Shown here piece after piece: positions 1 to 6,078 of a DNA stretch of 7,380 nt. The DNA is from Thermoprotei archaeon. Lineage in GTDB: Archaea; Thermoproteota; Thermoprotei_A; Sulfolobales; Ignisphaeraceae. The stretch is taken from NCBI GenBank assembly GCA_003661865.1, contig QMWY01000049.1, positions 1-7,380 on the forward strand, read 5' to 3'. Positions within the stretch are counted from its first letter, which is position 1. Every line of letters starts with the position of its first letter. The notes beneath the pieces were generated by a model that was given only the letters and a program-made list of their open reading frames with translations, was not told where the DNA came from and did not search any database. A program made the translations under genes and the position numbers.

Positions 1-209
1 AGGTATGAGAGGTCGTTGGGCCCCGCCTCCCTAAACCCCCTCCTAGCAAGCTCCCTGAGCCTCCTCGCCGCTTTCTCGAGCTCGTTTGATGGTACGGGGA
101 GTATGTTCCCGTCCCAGTCCTCGACGAACACGGCGAAGACCCTTCTCCTCTCATCGCTCACCACGTGTATGCATGGCGGGTCGTTGCACTCGTACTCGGC
201 TAAACCCAA
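1..209 (-). CDS. Unrecognised protein, C-terminus beyond the left edge
   Basis: The minus strand is open from 251 down to position 1, with typical crenarchaeal coding sequence (AGG arginines, GAG-rich). I chose the TTG at 209-207 because it is the only usual start codon in frame between the upstream stop (254-252) and the clearly coding part. It lies about 35-40 bases downstream of the TATA-like island, so a short leader would fit. About 69 residues are visible. They begin MGLAEYECNDPPC, followed by a beta-like stretch (VFAVFVEDWDG) and a basic amphipathic helix (ELEKAARRLRELARRG). The two cysteines (C8, C13) could form a small metal or disulfide site, but this is a guess. I recognise no family. 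The gene is divergent from the cluster starting at 299. The ATG at 216-214 is in another frame that stops after 22 codons and is rejected. Confidence 0.6.
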   Translation of the reverse strand, partial: MGLAEYECNDPPCIHVVSDERRRVFAVFVEDWDGNILPVPSNELEKAARRLRELARRGFREAGPNDLSY

Positions 210-242
210 GGACCATCCCGCTAATACTCCCTCTCCTAGAGG

Positions 243-252
243 GTTTAATATT
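243..252. promoter_or_regulatory. Shared TATA-like island between divergent genes
   Basis: GTTTAATATT is the only AT-rich run in the roughly 90-base gap between the minus gene starting near 209 and the plus gene starting at 299. It is near-symmetric (core AATATT at 247-252), so it can be read as a TATA box on either strand. The usual 25-base spacing puts plus-strand transcription near 272, giving a leader of about 27 bases. It puts minus-strand transcription near 222, giving a leader of about 13 bases. No experimental support can be drawn from the sequence alone. Confidence 0.4.
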
Positions 253-298
253 CACCTTGGGGGATACGCTGTGTGGATGCGTTAAAGCGGGTAGGACC

Positions 299-745
299 AT
301 GGGGTTTGACGCCGTCAGGAGGTTCTTGGCTAGGCTTAGGGAGCACGAGCCGCGGGTCGGCCCTGAGGAGGCCAGGGTCCTGGGTTCGATGTACTGCATC
401 CTCTCCTCCCTAAGGGATGTCCTCGTAGAAGCGTTCGACGAGCTTAGCGCGCGTAGGATGCGCGGGGTCTACGACGACTTCTCGTACATGATGCTGGAGT
501 TCGACAAGCTGCACCAGCTCCTCAGAAGGGTTGCGGGTCGTAGGGAGTGCTCAGGTATAGATGACGAGCTCACGGTTCTCCCCGTGGACCTCAGCGCGTA
601 CCTCAGGCGGCTGTACGACGCGGCCCTGGAGCTCAGGGACGTGGCAAGGAGCGGCTACGAGTACGGTGTTAGGAGCGGGATTGCCCAGGTCTCCACGCTT
701 GTGGGGGAGATCGCTAGGTACCTGGACAGCAAAGTATTTCGCTGA
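299..745 (+). CDS. Small all-helical protein of unknown function
   Basis: This encodes a 148-residue protein. I chose ATG 299 because the only earlier in-frame start of a usual kind (TTG 257) lies almost on the TATA-like island. Upstream, GGTAGG is at best a weak SD. The protein appears to be nearly all alpha-helix: amphipathic segments at about 4-15, 22-55, 58-82, 97-118 and 124-145, rich in Leu, Arg, Asp and Glu, with no signal peptide or membrane segment. There are only two cysteines (C33, C84). I see no catalytic motif, nucleotide-binding loop or zinc site and do not recognise the family. A four- or five-helix bundle is the likely fold (inference). It is first in a same-strand cluster, with its stop 34 bases before the protease start, so co-transcription is likely. 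A longer in-frame reading from 86 is not supported by a promoter or start context. Confidence 0.7.
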   Translation: MGFDAVRRFLARLREHEPRVGPEEARVLGSMYCILSSLRDVLVEAFDELSARRMRGVYDDFSYMMLEFDKLHQLLRRVAGRRECSGIDDELTVLPVDLSAYLRRLYDAALELRDVARSGYEYGVRSGIAQVSTLVGEIARYLDSKVFR

Positions 746-779
746 CCTCAGCAGTAGCCACCTCGTGGGATTGAAGGCT

Positions 780-2792
780 ATGAGGCTGTGGAGCGCTGCC
801 GCGCTGCTACTGCTGCTCCTACCAGCCCTAGGCCCAGCACTGCTAGCGAGCGCCCCCTGTATAGACCGCAGCGTCTCTATGTACATAGTCGCGGTCTCCA
901 ACACCCCGAATGGAACCGTCGGGTCCTACTCTCTCCTACAAGCCCGCGTTACGTGCCCCGGCAGCGGCCACGTCTACATAGAGACTAGGCCCCTCACATC
1001 GCTCGACACCCAGGCCTCGTCGCGCATAGCAGCCATGGTCGCGGCGCGGGTGGCGGGGGTAGATTTCTACTCGTGCGACTACTTCGTATCCATAGTATCC
1101 AACGCCTCGATAGTCGGAGGGCCTAGTGCGAGCGGCGCGGTTGCCGTGGGCCTAGCGCTTGCGCTGATGGGGCTTAGGCCAAACACCTCCGTGGTTATGA
1201 CAGGCATGATAAATGTGGACGGGACCATAGGCCCGGTGGGGGGCCTCGTAGAGAAGCTCGAGGCGGCTAAGGAGGCGGGGGCGAAGCTCTTCCTCATACC
1301 CGCGGGCCAGCTGATGTACCCGAGGGTTGTTGTTGAGCGTAGGCAGGTAGGGCCCATGGTGATCGAGAGGAGCAGGGTTGTCTACGTGAACCTAAGCAGG
1401 TACGGGGAGGAGCTGGGTGTTGAGGTGCGCGAGGTATCCTCGATATATGACGCCCTCCGCTACTTCGCAGGGATCGCACCTCCTACTCCAGGTAACGCTA
1501 GCCTAGACAGGCTGATCCCCGCTGAGCAGCGGAGGGCTATGGAGGGCTGGGCCTCCCAGTTATCTATGGAATGCTCCAAGAACCTCAAGGTGTTCGAGGA
1601 TTACCGGAGGAGCCTTCCGCCAAGGGTCGTCAGGGCTCTCGAGCCCTTCTACAACTCCTCGGTGGAACTGCTGAGGCGTGTCGAGGAGGTGTCCGACCCC
1701 TACATAGCTGCTACGTACGCCTACCGGGCCCTGATAAACGCCACTTACCTCAGGCTTGTTGCCGAGGCTTATAGAGAGGGGGTGCTCGATGTGGTGGGCA
1801 ACGTCACGGCTAGGGTCCAGGGGATGCTTAAGCGCTACCGTGAGGAGCTGAGGGGCGCAGAGCCCAACAACATCTACAGGCTTAGCGTTATGCTAAACGT
1901 GTGGAGCAGGGTTGCCGAGGCGGAGTCCTCCCTTAGCGAGCTCCTGAACGCGTTGAGGAGTGGTGCGTGCAGCTACTCCCCATCCACATGCCTGTACCGG
2001 GCCGCCGTGCTCTACGCCCGTGCCTACTCCATAGAGGGGTGGCTCGAGCTTCTAGATCTAGGGGTTAGGGCCCCTGCGGTATCTATGAGGGGTATAGAGG
2101 ACGTCTCCAAGCTTCTCCTGGACGCCGCGTCGACGGAGGTCAGCTATGCCAAGGTGCTTAGTGGGGAGGTGGGTAAGGGGAGCGGGTACATAGCGCTTGC
2201 TGAGGAGATGTTGGGGAAGGCTGTGGAGGCTCGGAACACTGTTGAGAGGCTCGCCTATGCCCTACGCGCGCTCATATACTCATCGCTATCCATGCACGAC
2301 ATGTTCACTATCGAGAAGGGTGCGGCGGCCCGCGCGCTTCGGGGCAACGCGCTTGCCCTGCTGAAGAGGATAGCCTCGCAGGGCGCTTTCGTAGCGGCGA
2401 ACTACCTCTACATAAAGCTCGGCGATGAGTACATGGAGAGGGGTGACGTATCCACAGCTCTGTACCTCTACGAAGAGGCCTCCTTCCTAGCATCGCTCTA
2501 CTCGATGCTCATCACCGGGGGAGCCCCGCCCCCATCGGCAAAGCCCGGCACCGCTACCCCAGCGACGCAGGGGGCTGCTACTGTTACTCACGGCGTAACC
2601 ATCACCGTGGTGCAAACGGTGCGAGAGACGCATACCGAGACCTTGGTTAGGACCGTAACGGTTACGCAGAGGGTTGTGGTCACCGAAGCCTCAGGTGTTC
2701 AGCAGGGGGTTCCGCTAGCCGTTTTCACAGGGGTCGTCGCAGCCTTAGCGGCCCTATGGATCCTTAGCCTAGCAGCCGTGGCTAGGAGGTAG
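780..2792 (+). CDS. Secreted, membrane-anchored Lon-like (S16) serine protease
   Basis: This 670-residue protein matches the plan of archaeal S16-type proteases that lack an ATPase domain. Residues 1-25 form a signal peptide (basic MRLW, then a Leu/Ala core). Residues 30-230 hold a Lon proteolytic domain. The catalytic serine is S116 in GGPSASG and the lysine is K159 in GGLVEK, 43 residues apart as in E. coli Lon (S679/K722). Residues 245-580 are a long helical, TPR-like region of unknown role. Residues 581-640 form a Pro/Ala then Thr/Val-rich stalk (TVTVTQRVVVTE), and 644-666 are a membrane helix followed by RR. This predicts an extracellular enzyme tethered at its C-terminus. Eight N-x-S/T sequons (N44, N108, N135, N204, N239, N292, N320, N341) support an outside location. 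ATG 780 puts the signal peptide right at the start; in-frame TTG 771 and GTG 765 are alternatives. Its substrates are unknown. Confidence 0.88.
   Translation: MRLWSAAALLLLLLPALGPALLASAPCIDRSVSMYIVAVSNTPNGTVGSYSLLQARVTCPGSGHVYIETRPLTSLDTQASSRIAAMVAARVAGVDFYSCDYFVSIVSNASIVGGPSASGAVAVGLALALMGLRPNTSVVMTGMINVDGTIGPVGGLVEKLEAAKEAGAKLFLIPAGQLMYPRVVVERRQVGPMVIERSRVVYVNLSRYGEELGVEVREVSSIYDALRYFAGIAPPTPGNASLDRLIPAEQRRAMEGWASQLSMECSKNLKVFEDYRRSLPPRVVRALEPFYNSSVELLRRVEEVSDPYIAATYAYRALINATYLRLVAEAYREGVLDVVGNVTARVQGMLKRYREELRGAEPNNIYRLSVMLNVWSRVAEAESSLSELLNALRSGACSYSPSTCLYRAAVLYARAYSIEGWLELLDLGVRAPAVSMRGIEDVSKLLLDAASTEVSYAKVLSGEVGKGSGYIALAEEMLGKAVEARNTVERLAYALRALIYSSLSMHDMFTIEKGAAARALRGNALALLKRIASQGAFVAANYLYIKLGDEYMERGDVSTALYLYEEASFLASLYSMLITGGAPPPSAKPGTATPATQGAATVTHGVTITVVQTVRETHTETLVRTVTVTQRVVVTEASGVQQGVPLAVFTGVVAALAALWILSLAAVARR
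2784..2790 (+). promoter_or_regulatory. Strong Shine-Dalgarno for the GPT gene
   Basis: AGGAGGT lies on the last codons of the protease gene and touches its stop codon TAG (2790-2792). It is six bases before GTG 2797. This is the clearest ribosome-binding site in the window. It decides for the GTG start over the later in-frame ATG (residue 9) and suggests translational coupling between the two genes. Confidence 0.75.
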
Positions 2793-2796
2793 GGGT

Positions 2797-3798
2797 GTGC
2801 ATGGCTTGCCGCTTCCGCTCATGTTGAGTCTCATCGGCTCGGCTATCTTCACGGCGCTCCTCACAGCCGCGCTAACCCTGCTGCTAATCGAGTACGAGCG
2901 GTGCACTGGGCGTCTATGCAGGGATGTCCACAAGCCCTACCGCGCCGAGGTCCCCTGTATCGGTGGGCCTGCCTACGCCCTCTCAATAGCCCTTGGGTTC
3001 CTAGCAGCCTCAGTATGGGCTGGTGTAGAGCCCCGGGTGGTTCTAGCCCTAGAGCTCTCGGTGCTCCTAGGTGCAGCTGTGGGGCTCCTCGACGATCTCG
3101 TAGACCTAGACGTTCCGTGGAAGGTTATCCTCGGGGCCCTTCCAGCGATCCCCCTGCTGCTGCTCAGGGTCTACGAGCCGTACCTAGCCCTGCCACTGAC
3201 AGGGGTGTTCAGGATGACAATTGTGTACCCCTTCATAGCACTCCTGGGGATGACAGGAGCGGCAAACTCGGCCAACATGGTAGACACCCACAACGGGCTC
3301 CTCGTGGGCTCAGCATCTATTATGCTATTAGGAGCCCTAGTGCTGGAGCTGCTGCGGGGGTCTCCCCCTCATGCTGTGCTCTTCACAGCTGTCGCACTAG
3401 CTGGGCTGGCCACGTTCTACGTATTCAACAGGTACCCCGCCAAGGTGTTCAACGGGAACACGGGTTCGTTCCTCATAGGAAGCATCGCTGCAGCAGTTGC
3501 CATCGTATCCAAGCTCGAGTACTTCTTCGTAACCGCATGGATACCTTTCATCATGAGCGGCTTCTACTTCATGGCCTCCATGAAGCGCCTCGTGAAGAGA
3601 GACTACATACCGCAGAGGCCCGTAATCGTTAGAAACGGGGTTATGTACCCCAACACTAGTCGTGGCGCCCCCATCACGCTGGTGCACGTAGCAGTGCTTC
3701 CAAACCCACTGACAGAGCCTGAGCTTGTTAAAGCAGTACACATAGCAACGCTATTCTACACAGTGCTAGGGATGATCACAACACTCCTCTGGATGTAG
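2797..3798 (+). CDS. Archaeal UDP-GlcNAc:dolichyl-phosphate GlcNAc-1-P transferase (GPT family, GT4)
   Basis: This 333-residue polytopic membrane protein of the GPT/MraY/WecA superfamily should transfer a HexNAc-1-phosphate from its UDP-sugar onto dolichyl phosphate. That is the first membrane step of N-glycan assembly (role of eukaryotic Alg7/DPAGT1 and archaeal AglH). Visible motifs in order are DVHKP (43-47) and VPCIGGP (52-58), the acidic pair D99-D100 in GLLDDLVDLD, the NSANMVDTHNGL signature (157-168), and FNGNTGSF (218-225). Near the C-terminus there is a basic loop, KRLVKRDYIPQRP (263-275). Roughly ten hydrophobic segments span the length, the usual size for the family. Position 221 is Asn where MraY-type relatives often have a Mg-binding Asp. 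The gene starts with GTG four bases after the protease stop, behind a strong SD. A preference for GlcNAc over another HexNAc cannot be read from sequence. Confidence 0.87.
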   Translation: MHGLPLPLMLSLIGSAIFTALLTAALTLLLIEYERCTGRLCRDVHKPYRAEVPCIGGPAYALSIALGFLAASVWAGVEPRVVLALELSVLLGAAVGLLDDLVDLDVPWKVILGALPAIPLLLLRVYEPYLALPLTGVFRMTIVYPFIALLGMTGAANSANMVDTHNGLLVGSASIMLLGALVLELLRGSPPHAVLFTAVALAGLATFYVFNRYPAKVFNGNTGSFLIGSIAAAVAIVSKLEYFFVTAWIPFIMSGFYFMASMKRLVKRDYIPQRPVIVRNGVMYPNTSRGAPITLVHVAVLPNPLTEPELVKAVHIATLFYTVLGMITTLLWM

Positions 3799-3841
3799 GA
3801 GCGTCTTGTGCCGGTTGGGCATAGGCTCCTCAGCACTTCCA

Positions 3842-3862
3842 CGCCTCCCCATCCCTGAGGCG
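3842..3862. repeat. GC-rich inverted repeat after the GPT gene
   Basis: CGCCTC (3842-3847) and GAGGCG (3857-3862) form a perfect six-base stem with a nine-base loop, 43 bases after the GPT stop. No T-run follows, so it is not a typical archaeal terminator. It could protect the mRNA 3' end or be chance in GC-rich DNA. The rest of the 198-base gap has no convincing reading frame. Confidence 0.3.
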
Positions 3863-3900
3863 GAGTCGGGGCCTAGCCAGCTCATCACAGGGTTCGACTC

Positions 3901-3905
3901 AAAAA
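3901..3905 (-). terminator. Possible poly-T terminator for the minus-strand gene at 3997-4491
   Basis: Read on the minus strand this is CAGGTTTTTGAG, a T5 run about 92 bases past the stop of the minus gene. Archaeal termination often needs only a short T-run. The run lies in the loop of a small inverted repeat (ACAGG 3887-3891, CCTGT 3906-3910). Support is weak because the run is short. Confidence 0.3.
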
Positions 3906-3921
3906 CCTGTTTAGATCATAT

Positions 3922-3987
3922 AGCTGGGGATGATATGAGTATCCTCGGCTGAGGATGTGATGATTCGCCCGTGGATGACCCTTAGCT
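3922..3987 (+). ncRNA. Candidate box C/D guide RNA
   Basis: Several C/D sRNA elements come in the right order and spacing. The 5' terminal stem is AGCT-G-GGG (3922-3929). A degenerate C box ATGATAT is at 3930-3936, followed by a 12-base guide (3937-3948). A perfect D' box CTGA (3949-3952), a four-base spacer and a perfect C' box GTGATGA (3957-3963) come next. An 11-base guide (3964-3974), a D-like box ATGA (3975-3978) and a closing strand CCC-TT-AGCT (3979-3987) complete the set. The D'-spacer-C' unit and the terminal stem are the strong parts. The outer C and D boxes each deviate from consensus. A perfect hairpin (ATCCTC-GGCT-GAGGAT, 3941-3956) overlaps the first guide and D' box, which argues against the call or suggests an alternative fold. 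An A-run at 3901-3905 lies about 20-25 bases upstream and might act as a promoter element. The RNA would lie beyond the stop of the opposite-strand gene. Confidence 0.33.
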
Positions 3988-3996
3988 CTACTGGTG

Positions 3997-4491
3997 CTAT
4001 TCTAGATTTAGCGTTACTTCAATATCCATTGGTTCTGAAACTCCTAGAACTCTTCTGAAGACCTCTGCTGCTAGCCTAGCACCAGATTCAATGCTTATAT
4101 AACCACTTATAGAATCATCTGCAAGCTCTACTTGCTCGAAGTCAGGCCACATGGATACAAGCTCTCTGAGCCTTCTAAGCTCATCTTCTGAGAACTGCTC
4201 TATAGGTGCATCGAACAGCACCTTACTAGCTCCTTTCTCACCTGCGAACTGTATGAATTTCCTAATGTCCTTACGTCTCTTAATTAATCTCCCAACAATT
4301 TCCTCACCTACCTTAACCTCGAATATTACGAAGTTGTTATCTCCGCCTTCGTTAACTATTCTCTCAAGGTACTCCTTCACGAAGAGTACGGGATTCATAA
4401 CCAGGAATCTTTCGTCGCCCAAGAGCAGGCACCGCTGTTCCAGAAAGCTCTGCCGTGGCAGATGTTTAAACCTAATGTAGCAGGGATCCAT
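3997..4491 (-). CDS. Unrecognised 164-residue soluble protein
   Basis: The frame opens with ATG 4491-4489 and encodes a mixed alpha/beta protein with no signal peptide or membrane helix. Predicted strands include VIFEVKVGEEIV (55-66), KVLFDAP (90-96) and the C-terminal DIEVTLNLE. Helices include a very basic one (RLIKRRKDIRKFIQFA, 68-83) and an acidic/leucine one (SEDELRRLRELVSMW, 101-115). There are two cysteines (C4, C21). I recognise no family; a role in nucleic-acid contact through the basic helix is only a guess. The ATG sits about 20-25 bases after the AT-rich promoter island at 4504-4520, so the mRNA may be leaderless. The gene is clearly lower in GC (about 40-45% in lines I counted) than the protease and GPT genes (about 60-67%). 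A later Met at residue 32 is a possible start but discards sequence that looks coding. Confidence 0.72.
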   Translation of the reverse strand: MDPCYIRFKHLPRQSFLEQRCLLLGDERFLVMNPVLFVKEYLERIVNEGGDNNFVIFEVKVGEEIVGRLIKRRKDIRKFIQFAGEKGASKVLFDAPIEQFSEDELRRLRELVSMWPDFEQVELADDSISGYISIESGARLAAEVFRRVLGVSEPMDIEVTLNLE

Positions 4492-4503
4492 TGATGGTGC
4501 AAC

Positions 4504-4520
4504 ACCTTATTTAGTTTATG
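4504..4520. promoter_or_regulatory. Divergent promoter of the unknown gene and the aminopeptidase
   Basis: ACCTTATTTAGTTTATG is AT-rich on both strands and lies between the two outward-facing genes. On the minus strand the ATAAACTAA part is placed for transcription to begin at or next to ATG 4491, a leaderless arrangement. On the plus strand CTTATTTA (4506-4513) predicts a start near 4536. This leaves a short leader containing GAGG (4537-4540) and GGTGG (4543-4547) before ATG 4551. The in-frame ATG 4518 lies within the promoter itself and is unlikely to be translated. Confidence 0.5.
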
Positions 4521-4550
4521 CCCGCATCTACTCCGCGAGGCTGGTGGATA

Positions 4551-6044
4551 ATGGCTAAGCTCTTAGCAGCTAGACTCTCAAAGGTCTCCAGCGATATGTT
4601 AGCCCTTCCTCTATTCAAGGACACTCAGCCATCGAAACTATTCAAGGAGCTTGATGAGGCTCTAGGAGGTCTGCTAACACGTGTAGTTAGCGTAGGGGAT
4701 TTCAAGGGTGAGGAAGGTGAATCCCTTTTACTCTACCCTTCAGGAATAGCTTCTCCTAGAATACTCCTCGTAGGTCTAGGTAGAAAGGATGACGTCGATT
4801 TAGAAAAGCTTCGTGTATTTGGGGGCGTAGCGGTTCAGAGAGCGAAGGAGCTAAAGCTTAGGAAGGTCGCTGTAGCGCTCCCAAGAGGACTGGACATCGA
4901 TCCTGTTGATCAGCTAAGAGCAGTTGCTGAAGGGGCTATGCTGGCCAACTACGTGTACAGCGAGAAGAGCGGCGATATGAAAGAACGTGAGGTTGAGGAA
5001 CTTGTGTTCGTATCAACTGCTCTGACGCCAGGAGGCGATGAGACTTTAAGGGAAGTTGAGGTCGTAGCACAAGCCTATAGGATCGCTAGAGATCTTGCTA
5101 ATGCCCCCGCATCAAAGATGAATCCTGCACGCTTCGAAGAGGAGGTCAGGAAGGTATTCTCACAACTCCCCGTAGACGTGAAGGTGTTCCATAGGGAGGA
5201 ACTAGAAAAGATGGGTATGTACGGTATCATAAGCGTTGGCAAGGGCTCCGCCGTGCCCCCACGCCTAGTCGTGCTCGAGTACCGGGGTGGTGAAGAGGGA
5301 AGTCCGTGGTACGGGATCGTCGGCAAGGGCGTGTGCTTCGATGCAGGGGGCCTGGGGATCAAGACCGCTGAGTCTATGAGGAACATGAAGTTCGACAAGT
5401 CTGGCGCGGCGTACGCCGTGGGAATAGTGTATGCGGCTGCCCGCCTAGGCCTGAAGATGAACCTTGTCGCCGCCCTCCCCCTGGTGGAGAACCTCCCATC
5501 GGGCTCCGCCTATAAGCCCGGTGATGTGATAAGGATGTTCAACGGCAAGACCGTTGAGGTCGGGCATACAGACGCCGAGGGCAGGCTCATAATGGCCGAT
5601 GCCCTCGCCTACCTAGCCCAGGAGTACAGACCCCGGGTTCTCGTAGACCTAGCCACGCTTACGGGAGCCATAGTAGTGGCGCTCGGGAGTGTCATGGCGG
5701 GGCTCTACACAAATAGCGACGACGTGGCGAAGGCTATGGAGAAGGCGGCTAAGAAAACGGGTGAGCGCGTATGGAGGATGCCCCTAGTGAAGGAGTACCA
5801 CGACCTGATAAAGTCGGATGTCGCCGATATAAGGAACGTCGGGGTGGTGAGGTCGGCTGGGGCTGGTGTAGCTGCTGCGTTCCTCGAGAACTTCGTTGAG
5901 GGTACACCCTGGGCACACCTAGACATAGCGGGGGTCGCATGGGTCAAGGAGGATGGGCCCAAGAAGCCCTACTACCCCAAGGGGGCTACGGGCTTCGGCA
6001 TAAGGCTCGTGCTCGAGTTCCTGAAGATATACTCAGGCAGCTAA
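4551..6044 (+). CDS. pepA: Leucyl aminopeptidase, M17 family
   Basis: This is a 497-residue cytosolic di-metal aminopeptidase (E. coli PepA is 503) that removes N-terminal residues from peptides, completing protein turnover. Residues 1 to about 165 are the N-terminal alpha/beta domain (ILLVGLGRKDD, RKVAVALP). The catalytic domain follows. Metal and active-site residues line up with E. coli PepA with a constant offset of 11: K259 and D264 in GKGVCFDAGG, catalytic K271, D282 in MKFDKSGAA, and D341 and E343 with catalytic R345 in HTDAEGR. The first residue of that last motif, usually Asn, is His here. ATG 4551 is chosen over ATG 4518 because of promoter position and because MAKLLAARL is a normal N-terminus. 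Base composition changes inside the gene: about 45% GC before about 5220 and about 63% after. It is convergent with the gene at 6079. Confidence 0.95.
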   Translation: MAKLLAARLSKVSSDMLALPLFKDTQPSKLFKELDEALGGLLTRVVSVGDFKGEEGESLLLYPSGIASPRILLVGLGRKDDVDLEKLRVFGGVAVQRAKELKLRKVAVALPRGLDIDPVDQLRAVAEGAMLANYVYSEKSGDMKEREVEELVFVSTALTPGGDETLREVEVVAQAYRIARDLANAPASKMNPARFEEEVRKVFSQLPVDVKVFHREELEKMGMYGIISVGKGSAVPPRLVVLEYRGGEEGSPWYGIVGKGVCFDAGGLGIKTAESMRNMKFDKSGAAYAVGIVYAAARLGLKMNLVAALPLVENLPSGSAYKPGDVIRMFNGKTVEVGHTDAEGRLIMADALAYLAQEYRPRVLVDLATLTGAIVVALGSVMAGLYTNSDDVAKAMEKAAKKTGERVWRMPLVKEYHDLIKSDVADIRNVGVVRSAGAGVAAAFLENFVEGTPWAHLDIAGVAWVKEDGPKKPYYPKGATGFGIRLVLEFLKIYSGS

Positions 6045-6060
6045 AACACCCACTGTTTTT
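6043..6060. terminator. Bidirectional inverted-repeat terminator
   Basis: AAAACA (6043-6048) and TGTTTT (6054-6059) form a perfect six-base inverted repeat around the loop CCCAC, with one more T at 6060. It gives a T5 run on the plus strand and a T4 run on the minus strand, and it overlaps the aminopeptidase TAA stop (6042-6044). It occupies most of the 34-base gap between two convergent genes, where one element serving both transcripts would be expected. Confidence 0.6.
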
Positions 6061-6078
6061 CCCTAGCGCAACCCATGC

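Noticed and set aside
86..298. In-frame upstream extension of the small helical gene
   Set aside because: It crosses the shared promoter and runs antisense to the better-supported left-edge gene; its sequence is arginine/proline-rich shadow translation.
561..779. In-frame upstream extension of the protease gene
   Set aside because: It overlaps the helical protein gene, and the signal peptide begins right at ATG 780.
1079..1479. Minus-strand open frames inside the protease gene
   Set aside because: They have no start context or recognisable domain, and lie opposite the conserved catalytic domain.
2901..3741. Long open frames on both strands inside the GPT gene
   Set aside because: They are low-complexity translations of GC-rich DNA. 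The GPT frame has clear family motifs and a strong SD.
3827..3888. Minus-strand box C/D RNA (GTGATGA at 3888-3882, CTGA near 3829)
   Set aside because: The boxes are about 48 bases apart with no proper internal D' and C' boxes and no terminal stem.
3887..3910. tRNA T-arm-like string GGTTCGACTC
   Set aside because: No T-stem can form, and no acceptor, D or anticodon arms are found at the required distances.
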